From: Marinobacterium sp. xm-d-530
Lineage (GTDB): Bacteria; Pseudomonadota; Gammaproteobacteria; Pseudomonadales; Balneatricaceae
Assembly: GCA_949499045.1 (NCBI GenBank)
Contig: CATEEE010000069.1
Span: 1 to 6,307, forward strand
Length of the DNA stretch: 6,307 nucleotides
Reading direction: 5' to 3'
The notes under the pieces are model-generated. The model had not been told where the DNA came from. It made no database searches and saw only the letters and a program-made list of their open reading frames with translations. A program made the translations under genes and the position numbers. Positions 1-5,719 of the stretch are shown one piece after another (the stretch's first letter is position 1; every line of letters starts with the position of its first letter).

Positions 1-261
1 CTCGATGAGCCGACCAACGACCTGGATATTGAAACACTTCGTGCGCTTGAGGAGGCTATTCTTGCCTTCCCAGGTTCTGCGGTGGTCATTTCCCACGACC
101 GTTGGTTCCTAGACCGTATTTGTACTCACATGATCGCCTACGAAGGTGACTCGCAGGTGACCTTCTTTGAGGGTAACTACACTGAGTACGCGGACGACTA
201 CAAGAAACGCTTCGGCAAAGATCATCAGCCAGAGCGTATCAAATATCGCCGCATGAGCTAA
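1..261 (+). CDS. ettA: Energy-dependent translational throttle protein EttA (ABC-F), 3' end only
   Basis: This is the last 86 codons of an ABC-F ATPase; the gene enters from the left edge and ends with TAA. The visible part opens with the second nucleotide-binding domain's Walker B and D-loop (LDEPTNDLD), followed by the switch histidine in VISHDRWFLDRI. The tail WFLDRI...FFEGNYTEY...RIKYRRMS closely resembles the E. coli EttA C-terminus (from memory: FFEGNFTEYEEYKKR...RIKYKR) and differs from Uup, which carries a long coiled-coil extension. In the known family, EttA binds the ribosomal E site and gates entry into the elongation cycle according to the ADP/ATP ratio. The first ATPase domain and the P-site interaction motif are outside the window. 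It converges with the kinase gene across a shared hairpin terminator. Another ABC-F subgroup is the main alternative. Confidence 0.88.
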   Translation, partial: LDEPTNDLDIETLRALEEAILAFPGSAVVISHDRWFLDRICTHMIAYEGDSQVTFFEGNYTEYADDYKKRFGKDHQPERIKYRRMS

Positions 262-276
262 TCTCTGGCCATCGAC

Positions 277-306
277 AAAAAAGCCGCTTTCTAAAGCGGC
301 TTTTTT
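277..306. terminator. Bidirectional rho-independent terminator between ettA and the kinase gene
   Basis: A perfect hairpin: GCCGCTT (283-289), loop TCTA (290-293), AAGCGGC (294-300), flanked by six A's (277-282) and six T's (301-306). Both strands therefore read as a GC stem followed by a U-run. It lies 15 bases after the ettA stop and just before the convergent kinase stop at 312, so it probably terminates both transcripts. Confidence 0.9.
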
Positions 307-311
307 ATACC

Positions 312-947
312 TCAATCCTGAACAAACACTAAATCTGCCTTACGGCTCTGATCGACCACCGTCTTGGCATTCAGAAGGTCATTGAGCCAGGCTTTTTGCT
401 CAGCCTGTTGTTGTGTGTAGCCATGATCCAACCAACGCCGGATCAGACGGCGCTCCAACTCATCAAAGGTGGGTGATGTAAACACGGTCAGATCAAAATA
501 GGGCGCTAAGTTAGACCAAGGCGCTTCCTCCAGTAGCAGGTAGTTACCCTCTACGACAACCACTTCACACCCTTTTGGCAGCAGACCCGCATCGACATGA
601 CTCGCCTCAATGGAGCGATCAAAAATTGGGTAACGCACATCAGCATCGGCTTGTGTAATACGCTGTACCAGACTGACCAGCCCCTCTACATCGAAGGTGT
701 CTGGAGCGCCCTTACGATCTAAACGACCTCGTTCAATCAGAACCTCGTTGGTTAGATGAAACCCATCCATCGGGATAACCGCGGCATGCCCCTCGCCTTG
801 GGTTTTATTGATAGAGTCAACCAGCGCTTCCGAGATCGTCGACTTACCAGCCCCCGGAGGGCCAGCCACTGCGATGACAACCCGCGTACCAAGTTGATGA
901 TAATGAGTTAACCATGTGAGTAGCTGTTGTACCTGTTGCGACATCAT
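312..947 (-). CDS. P-loop nucleoside/nucleotide kinase-like protein (YggC/FrcK type, uridine kinase/PanK superfamily)
   Basis: A 211-residue P-loop kinase, probably cytoplasmic since no signal peptide or membrane segment is visible. Visible motifs in order: Walker A GPPGAGKST (29-37), PMDGFH (59-64, with a likely catalytic Asp61), KGAPDTFDV (79-87), YPIFDRS (106-112), VVEGNYLLL (131-139) and a lid-like arginine-rich segment RRLIRRWLDHG (166-176). The same PMDGFH / KGAPxTFDV / VEGNxLLL set occurs in E. coli YggC and in proteins labelled 'fructose transport system kinase', related to uridine kinase, phosphoribulokinase and pantothenate kinase. The true substrate of this branch is not established and no sugar transporter is nearby, so I give no symbol. 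It follows radA by 15 bases in the same reading frame and is almost certainly co-transcribed. Two ATGs are adjacent; the first (945-947) has a weak GAG at 957-959 with 9-base spacing. Confidence 0.85.
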   Translation of the reverse strand: MMSQQVQQLLTWLTHYHQLGTRVVIAVAGPPGAGKSTISEALVDSINKTQGEGHAAVIPMDGFHLTNEVLIERGRLDRKGAPDTFDVEGLVSLVQRITQADADVRYPIFDRSIEASHVDAGLLPKGCEVVVVEGNYLLLEEAPWSNLAPYFDLTVFTSPTFDELERRLIRRWLDHGYTQQQAEQKAWLNDLLNAKTVVDQSRKADLVFVQD

Positions 948-962
948 TGATGACCACTCAGA

Positions 963-2339
963 TTAGATAGAGTCGAGCGCTTCAGAGAGGCGATCCACAG
1001 CGATGATCTTCATGCCTGCCACGCTCTCTTTTGGCTTATTCCCTTTAGGCACAATCGCGCGAGTAAAGCCGTGCTTAGCCGCCTCTTTAATACGCTCTTG
1101 ACCATTGGGAACCGGACGAATCTCACCGGACAGCCCCACCTCACCAAAGACAATCAAATCGGTTGGTAGTGACTTATCACGAAAACTGGAGACGATCGCA
1201 GTTAATAGCGCCAAATCCGCGCTGGTCTCCATAACACGAATACCGCCGACCACGTTGATAAACACGTCCTGATCACCGGTCATTAATCCACCGTGGCGGT
1301 TCAACACGGCTAACAGCATCGCTAGACGGTTCTGATCCATGCCTACGGCGACACGCTTAGGATTGGAGTGGTGCGACGTGTCGACCAGAGCTTGAAGCTC
1401 AACCAGCATTGGGCGGGTACCCTCCCAGACAACCATTACAACACTGCCTGGCCTTGCATTATCATCACGACTTAAGAAGATGGAACTGGGGTTCTTAACC
1501 TCTTTTAAGCCGGTCTCAAGCATGGCAAATACACCCAACTCGTTAACGGCACCAAAACGGTTTTTATGACTGCGCAGTGTGCGGAATCGGCTATCACTCT
1601 CGCCCTCAAGCTGCAGTGAACAGTCGATCATATGTTCTAAAACCTTAGGGCCTGCCAAAGAACCATCTTTGGTCACATGACCTACCAGAAAGATTACCGT
1701 ACCCGTCTGTTTTGCGTAACGCGTTAAGTAGGCGGCACTTTCACGCACTTGTGACACTGAGCCCGGCGCCGACTGCACATCCGCTACGTGCATCACCTGA
1801 ATGGAGTCGATGACTAACACCTTAGGTTTGAGCTGATCTGCCACATCACAAATCGTCTCGACAGAGGTCTCAGAGAGCATCTTCAGATCCCCAACCGCTA
1901 AGCCTAATCGTTTAGCGCGCATGGCGACTTGCTGCAGGGACTCCTCACCGGTCACGTAGAGTGCTGGCATATCGGCCACTAGGGTGGCCATGGTTTGTAG
2001 CAATAAGGTCGATTTACCGGCGCCAGGATGCCCACCAATCAGCACGGCAGACCCGGGTACCAAGCCACCGCCTAGCACTCGATCCAATTCACCGATCTTA
2101 CTACTGATGCGATCGGTCGCTTTCAGCTCGACTTCGGAGAGACTCACCACTTTCGACTGACCCGCGTCACCAGCATACCCCTGACGGCGCACCGCAGCCT
2201 GTGCACCACCCGCTGGAGCGGAGCCTATTCGAACCTCTTTCAATGAGTTCCAAGCCTTGCAAGCTGTGCACTGCCCTTGCCATTTACTGTAATCAGCTCC
2301 GCACTCGTCACAGACGTAGGCTAGTTTTGCCTTTGCCAT
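963..2339 (-). CDS. radA: DNA repair protein RadA (Sms)
   Basis: A full-length 458-residue RadA; E. coli RadA is 460. It has an N-terminal four-cysteine zinc finger (C10, C13, C24, C27), then a RecA-like ATPase core with Walker A GGHPGAGKST (102-111), Walker B VLVIDSIQ (174-181), HVTKDG (221-226) and the RadA signature KNRFG (259-263). The C-terminal part is the Lon-protease-like domain (about 330-458, with VVGGIRV, TSADLA and VFGEVGLSGEIRPVPNGQERI). In the known family, RadA is a RecA-related motor that drives branch migration and processes recombination intermediates; its Lon-like domain is a DNA-binding scaffold and not an active protease. The start ATG is supported by the canonical MAKAK...CDECG beginning. 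A GGAG lies upstream (complement of 2352-2355) but with a long spacing of 12 bases. radA is divergent from metY and is followed at once by the kinase gene. Confidence 0.97.
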   Translation of the reverse strand: MAKAKLAYVCDECGADYSKWQGQCTACKAWNSLKEVRIGSAPAGGAQAAVRRQGYAGDAGQSKVVSLSEVELKATDRISSKIGELDRVLGGGLVPGSAVLIGGHPGAGKSTLLLQTMATLVADMPALYVTGEESLQQVAMRAKRLGLAVGDLKMLSETSVETICDVADQLKPKVLVIDSIQVMHVADVQSAPGSVSQVRESAAYLTRYAKQTGTVIFLVGHVTKDGSLAGPKVLEHMIDCSLQLEGESDSRFRTLRSHKNRFGAVNELGVFAMLETGLKEVKNPSSIFLSRDDNARPGSVVMVVWEGTRPMLVELQALVDTSHHSNPKRVAVGMDQNRLAMLLAVLNRHGGLMTGDQDVFINVVGGIRVMETSADLALLTAIVSSFRDKSLPTDLIVFGEVGLSGEIRPVPNGQERIKEAAKHGFTRAIVPKGNKPKESVAGMKIIAVDRLSEALDSI

Positions 2340-2362
2340 ATAAGGTTATTACTCCATAGAAG

Positions 2363-2391
2363 TTGCGTAAGGTTTGGATTACGCGTACAAA
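2363..2391 (+). promoter_or_regulatory. Candidate sigma70-type promoter for metY
   Basis: TTGCGT (2363-2368) and TACAAA (2386-2391) are separated by 17 bases. They match the consensus hexamers at 3/6 and 4/6, so this is a weak candidate chosen mainly for spacing and position. It would give a leader of roughly 50 bases. The spacer contains most of a dyad, which would fit a repressible promoter. The radA promoter must lie in the same short region on the other strand; I could not pick a convincing one. Confidence 0.3.
2365..2384. repeat. 6-bp inverted repeat between radA and metY, possible operator
   Basis: Perfect arms GCGTAA (2365-2370) and TTACGC (2379-2384) flank an 8-base centre (2371-2378). 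The GCGTA core recurs at 2383-2387 and 2414-2418. It sits in the 106-base divergent region, overlapping the candidate metY promoter spacer. The spacing suits a dimeric regulator; I do not recognise it as a known site, and a 6-bp dyad could arise by chance. Confidence 0.35.
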
Positions 2392-2433
2392 ATGTCTATC
2401 TATTTTGCATTAAGCGTAGATCAATAAGAAGAG

Positions 2434-2439
2434 AAGGAG
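2434..2439 (+). promoter_or_regulatory. Strong Shine-Dalgarno of metY
   Basis: AAGGAG lies 6 bases before the ATG at 2446. It is the best ribosome binding site in the window and fixes the metY start. Confidence 0.85.
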
Positions 2440-2445
2440 AGATAA

Positions 2446-3717
2446 ATGAAATTGGAAACACAGGCGGTACACGCGGGCTATCAAATCGACCCAACCACTA
2501 AGTCGGTTGCGGTGCCTATCTACCAGACAACCTCTTACGCTTTTGACGACGCACAACATGGTGCTGACCTCTTCGATCTTAAAGTGGTCGGCAATATCTA
2601 TACGCGCATCATGAACCCTACGACTGACGTTTTAGAGCAGCGTGTAGCGGCCCTTGAAGGGGGTATAGCCGGTCTTGCTGTCGCTTCAGGTATGGCAGCG
2701 ATCACTTACGCGATTCAGACGATTGCTGAGGTCGGTGACAACATTATTTCGGCGAGCGATCTCTACGGCGGAACCTACAACCTATTTGCACACACGCTGC
2801 CACGCCAAGGCATTGAAGTGCGCTTTGTGGCCAGCAATGACATTGCTGCTATCGAATCTAAAATTGATGCGCGTACTAAAGCGCTCTACTGTGAATCGGT
2901 TGGCAACCCATCGGGTCGTGTTGCAGACATCGAAGCACTGGCAGAAGTCGCTCACCGTCACGGCATCCCACTGATTTGTGACAACACCGTGCCAAGCCCT
3001 GCGCTTTGGCGTCCCATTGAACAGGGTGCGGACATTATCGTAACCGCTGCGACTAAATACATCGGCGGCCACGGCAACTCTATTGGTGGTGTAATTGTCG
3101 ATTCTGGTAACTTCCCATGGGCAGAGCATGCGGATCGCTTCCCGCTACTCAACACGCCAGACGTGTCATACCACGGTGTGGTTTACACAGAAGCCTTTGG
3201 TCCAGCAGCATTCATTGGACGCTGCCGAGTTGTGCCTCTGCGTAATACCGGCGCAGCAATCTCCCCAATGAACGTCTTCTTGTTGCTACAAGGCATTGAG
3301 ACCTTGCCACTGCGTATGGAACGCATCTGTTCAAACGCACAGACAATTGCTGAGTTCCTTGAGAATCACGATCAAGTGACTTGGGTGAAATATGCAGGCC
3401 TTGCCTCGCACCAGGATAACGCACTGGCTAAGAAGTACATGGATGGCAATGCCTCTGGCGTCATGAGCTTTGGTGTCAAAGGTGGCCGTGAAGCGACACG
3501 TAAATTCTACGACGCGCTGCAGATCTTCCTCCGCCTGGTGAATATTGGTGACTGTAAGTCACTCGCCTCTATTCCTGCTGAGACGACTCACCGCCAGTTG
3601 AATGCTGAAGAGCTTGCCTCTGCAGGTGTGACTGAGGACATGGTACGTCTATCAATCGGTATTGAGCACGTTGATGACCTGATCGCCGATCTTGATCAGG
3701 CCTTGGCAAGCGTTTAA
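2446..3717 (+). CDS. metY: O-acetylhomoserine sulfhydrylase (O-acetylhomoserine aminocarboxypropyltransferase), PLP-dependent
   Basis: A 423-residue member of the Cys/Met-metabolism PLP enzyme family. MetY makes homocysteine from O-acetylhomoserine and sulfide in the cytoplasm, the direct sulfhydrylation route to methionine. Visible features: YTRIMNPT (52-59, Tyr/Arg that reach the partner subunit's PLP phosphate), SGMAA (81-85), the PLP-stacking tyrosine in DLYGGTY (Tyr107), Asp179 in CDNT, the Schiff-base lysine K204 in ATKYIGGHG, and the substrate-carboxylate arginine in RLSIGIEH (Arg401). The length, the long insert SYHGVVY...GPAAFIGRCR, the LQGIETLPLRMERI stretch and the ending IGIEHVDDLIADLDQAL point to MetY and away from the shorter cystathionine gamma-synthase/beta-lyase or methionine gamma-lyase (about 380-400 aa). 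The serine usual in the SxTK motif is Ala201 here. It is a single-gene unit with its own Shine-Dalgarno and terminator. The exact substrate (acetyl- versus succinyl-homoserine) is inferred. Confidence 0.9.
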   Translation: MKLETQAVHAGYQIDPTTKSVAVPIYQTTSYAFDDAQHGADLFDLKVVGNIYTRIMNPTTDVLEQRVAALEGGIAGLAVASGMAAITYAIQTIAEVGDNIISASDLYGGTYNLFAHTLPRQGIEVRFVASNDIAAIESKIDARTKALYCESVGNPSGRVADIEALAEVAHRHGIPLICDNTVPSPALWRPIEQGADIIVTAATKYIGGHGNSIGGVIVDSGNFPWAEHADRFPLLNTPDVSYHGVVYTEAFGPAAFIGRCRVVPLRNTGAAISPMNVFLLLQGIETLPLRMERICSNAQTIAEFLENHDQVTWVKYAGLASHQDNALAKKYMDGNASGVMSFGVKGGREATRKFYDALQIFLRLVNIGDCKSLASIPAETTHRQLNAEELASAGVTEDMVRLSIGIEHVDDLIADLDQALASV

Positions 3718-3733
3718 TACGAAAAGAGGTAAC

Positions 3734-3761
3734 AAAAAGCCCGCAGATTTGCGGGCTTTTT
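3734..3761. terminator. Bidirectional rho-independent terminator between metY and can
   Basis: A perfect 12-bp hairpin with arms AAAAAGCCCGCA (3734-3745) and TGCGGGCTTTTT (3750-3761) and a GATT loop. The GC core carries A-runs and T-runs on both sides, so it can end metY (+, stop 16 bases before) and can (-, stop 28 bases away on the other side). Confidence 0.92.
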
Positions 3762-3788
3762 ACTTTTAATTAGCAGCTCGGACTCGAG

Positions 3789-4487
3789 CTAATCATGATC
3801 ACAGAAGGTGCTGCAGGTATGACCTTCAACCTTCTTACCTTTCGCTTCGATCAGATTCACCGCATCGATAAAGGTAGGACGAATGGTCTCTCTGCTGCTG
3901 ACGGTAAAGCCAAGATCACGCAATAGACCATCACCGAGACCGTAGATCCATCCATGCACATTGAGCTCTTGGCCTCGCGCCCAAGCATCGGTCACCGTGG
4001 TGGTGTTACAGACGTTTAACGCCTGCTCAACCACGTTCAACTCACAAAGACGATCAACCTGGTAGGGTTTTGCTTCCCACTGACCAAGGAACTTGCGATG
4101 GTTGTAGTAGACGTCACGAATATGGCTTAGCCAGTTATCAATAAGGCCGTGACGCTCATCTTCCATTGAAGCCACAACACCACCACAGCCGTAGTGACCC
4201 ACGACCATGATGTCTTTGACTTTCAATACATCGACTGCGTATTGAATCACCGATAGACAGTTCATATCCGAGTGCACAACAAGATTCGAGACGTTGCGGT
4301 GAACAAACAGCTCACCGGGCATCAGATCAACGATCTCATTGGCAGGAACACGACTGTCAGCACAGCCTATCCAGAGGTATTCCGGTGCCTGCTGTGCGGC
4401 CAAGGTTGCGAAAAACTCAGGCGTGGCTTGGTGAATCTTTTCAGACCAGCCCCGGTTCTTCTCAAACAGCCCGTTCAGTTTTTTCAT
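3789..4487 (-). CDS. can: Beta-class carbonic anhydrase (Can type)
   Basis: A 232-residue beta-carbonic anhydrase that interconverts CO2 and bicarbonate, supplying bicarbonate for carboxylations. The zinc ligands are visible at the E. coli Can positions: Cys42 and Asp44 in GCADSR, and His98 and Cys101 in GHYGCGG; Arg46 forms the usual Asp-Arg dyad. Trp39, Arg64 and Tyr182 match the residues that form the non-catalytic bicarbonate site in type II enzymes (Trp39, Arg64, Tyr181 in Haemophilus), so bicarbonate/pH-dependent allostery is likely. The C-terminus ends with a Cys/His-rich tail (His223, Cys225, Cys229, His231) that I do not recall in E. coli Can. The start MKKLNGLFEKNRGWSEKI is canonical, although only a poorly spaced AAGAG precedes it. 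It lies 58 bases downstream of hemE with no terminator between them, so it is probably co-transcribed. Confidence 0.95.
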   Translation of the reverse strand: MKKLNGLFEKNRGWSEKIHQATPEFFATLAAQQAPEYLWIGCADSRVPANEIVDLMPGELFVHRNVSNLVVHSDMNCLSVIQYAVDVLKVKDIMVVGHYGCGGVVASMEDERHGLIDNWLSHIRDVYYNHRKFLGQWEAKPYQVDRLCELNVVEQALNVCNTTTVTDAWARGQELNVHGWIYGLGDGLLRDLGFTVSSRETIRPTFIDAVNLIEAKGKKVEGHTCSTFCDHD

Positions 4488-4511
4488 CGTCTCTTGTCTA
4501 CCGCAGTCTCA

Positions 4512-4559
4512 GTTTATTCGTGGTGCTTTTTATTTGTGATGCTTTTTATTTATGGTATT
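4512..4559. repeat. Three degenerate 16-bp tandem repeats across the hemE stop / can upstream gap
   Basis: Copies at 4512-4527 (GTTTATTCGTGGTGCT), 4528-4543 (TTTTATTTGTGATGCT) and 4544-4559 (TTTTATTTATGGTATT). Counted by eye, copies 1 and 2 agree at 13/16 positions, 2 and 3 at 12/16, 1 and 3 at 11/16. The exact 12-mer TGCTTTTTATTT occurs at 4524-4535 and 4540-4551. Copy 3 includes the last hemE codons (Tyr-His-Lys) and the TAA, so the array may have grown from duplication of the gene's end. AT-richness makes chance similarity easier. Confidence 0.6.
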
Positions 4560-5610
4560 GGGCACTCAGCTCATGCACGGCATCGACAAAGATTTTGGCA
4601 TGATCTGGGTTCACAAACTGGTGTATACCGTGGCCAAGGTTGAAGACATGACCTGTACCCGACCCGTACCCTTCAAGAATACGGCTCACTTCAGCACGAA
4701 TAGTGTCAGCAGGCGCGTATAGAACCGATGGATCCATGTTGCCCTGCAGTGCCACTTTATCACCGACACGACGACGCGCATCAGCGATATCGGTTGTCCA
4801 ATCCAGACCAAGCGCATCCGCACCGGCATCCGCCATCGATTCTAACCACTGACCACCGTTCTTAGTGAACATGATCACCGGCACTTTGCGTCCATCGTAT
4901 TCACGAATCAGGCCATCGGCAATCTTTTTCATGTAGTCGAGTGAGAACGCTTGGTACATAGGGCCGCTAAGAGCACCACCCCAAGTATCAAAGATCTGAA
5001 CCGCTTGAGCACCGCTGCGAATCTGCTCATTTAGGTAGAGAATGACCGACTCAGCAAGCTTATCCATCAATTTGTGGAGCACTTCTGGCTGTGAATACAT
5101 CATCGCTTTAATGTGACGGAAGTCTTTAGAGGAGCCGCCTTCGATCATGTAAGTCGCCAATGTCCAAGGGCTACCAGAGAATCCGATCAAAGGGACACGA
5201 CCGTTCAACTCAGAACGAATGGTCTTAACCGCATCCATCACGTAGCCAAGATCTTTCACTGGATCTGGAACCGGGATCGCATCAACGTCTGCTTCTGTAC
5301 GGACCTCTTTCTTAAAGCGAGGGCCTTCTCCCGCTTCAAAGTAGAGACCTAGACCCATCGCATCTGGAATAGTCAGGATATCAGAGAATAGAATCGCCGC
5401 ATCCAGATCGAAGCGCTCTAGAGGTTGAATGGTCACCTCACAGGCTAAATCCTTGTTCATACAGAGTGACATGAAGTCACCCGCCTGAGCGCGTGTTGCT
5501 TTGTACTCAGGAAGGTAACGACCCGCCTGACGCATCATCCATACTGGCGTGTAATCGACTGGCTCTTTCAGAAGAGCACGAAGAAAACGATCATTTTTCA
5601 ATTCAGACAT
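4546..5610 (-). CDS. hemE: Uroporphyrinogen III decarboxylase
   Basis: A full-length 354-residue HemE, the same length as the E. coli enzyme. It removes four acetate carboxyl groups from uroporphyrinogen III to give coproporphyrinogen III and CO2 in the cytoplasmic heme pathway, without a cofactor. Visible motifs: the N-terminal signature PVWMMRQAGRYLPEY (22-36) with Arg27 and Arg31, the catalytic Asp77 in ILFSDIL, GFSGSPWTLATYM (143-155) with Tyr154, and NLGHGI (324-329) with His327; these correspond to the known substrate-binding and catalytic residues. The start is supported by the conserved beginning (MSELKNDRFLRAL) and an AGGAA (complement of 5620-5624) with about 9-base spacing. It is separated from upstream gltD by a terminator and is likely the first gene of a hemE-can unit. 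Its stop codon lies in a tandem-repeat copy. Confidence 0.97.
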   Translation of the reverse strand: MSELKNDRFLRALLKEPVDYTPVWMMRQAGRYLPEYKATRAQAGDFMSLCMNKDLACEVTIQPLERFDLDAAILFSDILTIPDAMGLGLYFEAGEGPRFKKEVRTEADVDAIPVPDPVKDLGYVMDAVKTIRSELNGRVPLIGFSGSPWTLATYMIEGGSSKDFRHIKAMMYSQPEVLHKLMDKLAESVILYLNEQIRSGAQAVQIFDTWGGALSGPMYQAFSLDYMKKIADGLIREYDGRKVPVIMFTKNGGQWLESMADAGADALGLDWTTDIADARRRVGDKVALQGNMDPSVLYAPADTIRAEVSRILEGYGSGTGHVFNLGHGIHQFVNPDHAKIFVDAVHELSAQYHK

Positions 5611-5640
5611 GTTCGCAAATTCCTAAAAATAACTGCGCAG

Positions 5641-5646
5641 ATTGTA
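5641..5646 (-). promoter_or_regulatory. Candidate -10 element for hemE
   Basis: The minus strand reads TACAAT here (5/6 to consensus), about 31 bases before the hemE ATG and downstream of the gltD terminator, which is where a hemE promoter should lie. No good -35 hexamer stands at 16-18 bases: the TTAACA at 5665-5660 is only 13 bases away. The call rests on the -10 match and position. Confidence 0.35.
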
Positions 5647-5647
5647 C

Positions 5648-5669
5648 CTGCTTTGAGCCTGTTAAGCAG
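5648..5669. repeat. 6-bp inverted repeat in the hemE promoter region
   Basis: Arms CTGCTT (5648-5653) and AAGCAG (5664-5669) flank a 10-base centre, immediately upstream of the candidate hemE -10 where the -35 region would be. It could be a regulator site or chance; I do not recognise the sequence. Confidence 0.3.
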
Positions 5670-5674
5670 TTAAT

Positions 5675-5701
5675 AAAAAGCCGCTGAGATCAGCGGCTTT
5701 T
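5675..5701 (-). terminator. Rho-independent terminator of gltD
   Basis: On the minus strand: stem GCCGCTG, loop ATCT, stem CAGCGGC, then a T-run (complement of 5675-5679). The plus-strand arms are AAAAGCCGCTG (5676-5686) and CAGCGGCTTTT (5691-5701). It starts 18 bases after the gltD stop and separates gltD from hemE. Confidence 0.88.
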
Positions 5702-5719
5702 AATGTAGATCAGCGAGGA

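Noticed and set aside
109..315. Minus-strand open frame of 68 codons opposite ettA
   Set aside because: It lies antisense to the conserved EttA C-terminus, crosses the terminator hairpin and resembles no protein family.
2349..2357. Minimal two-codon ORF (ATGGAGTAA, minus strand) just before radA
   Set aside because: The GGAG inside is more simply the radA Shine-Dalgarno; nothing supports translation of the dipeptide ORF.
2390..2397. Possible MetJ met-box (AAATGTCT, 6/8 to AGACGTCT) upstream of metY
   Set aside because: MetJ needs at least two adjacent 8-bp boxes, and the neighbouring octamers match poorly.
2398..2445. SAM riboswitch or attenuator in the metY leader
   Set aside because: The predicted leader is about 50 bases, with no stable stem set and no terminator hairpin, too short for a known SAM riboswitch plus expression platform.
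2782..3424. Minus-strand open frames inside metY (2782-3129, 2958-3155, 3212-3424)
   Set aside because: metY is continuous and well conserved on the plus strand. These frames have biased, family-less translations typical of antisense shadows.
4272..4643. Plus-strand open frames (4272-4643 and 4385-4603) spanning the can start, the gap and the hemE end
   Set aside because: They overlap two confidently identified genes on the other strand. The hydrophobic stretch comes from the AT-rich 16-bp repeats, and no plausible ribosome binding site was seen.
5493..5687. Plus-strand open frame opposite the hemE 5' end
   Set aside because: It is antisense to conserved HemE residues and runs through the hemE promoter region into the terminator; no recognisable protein.
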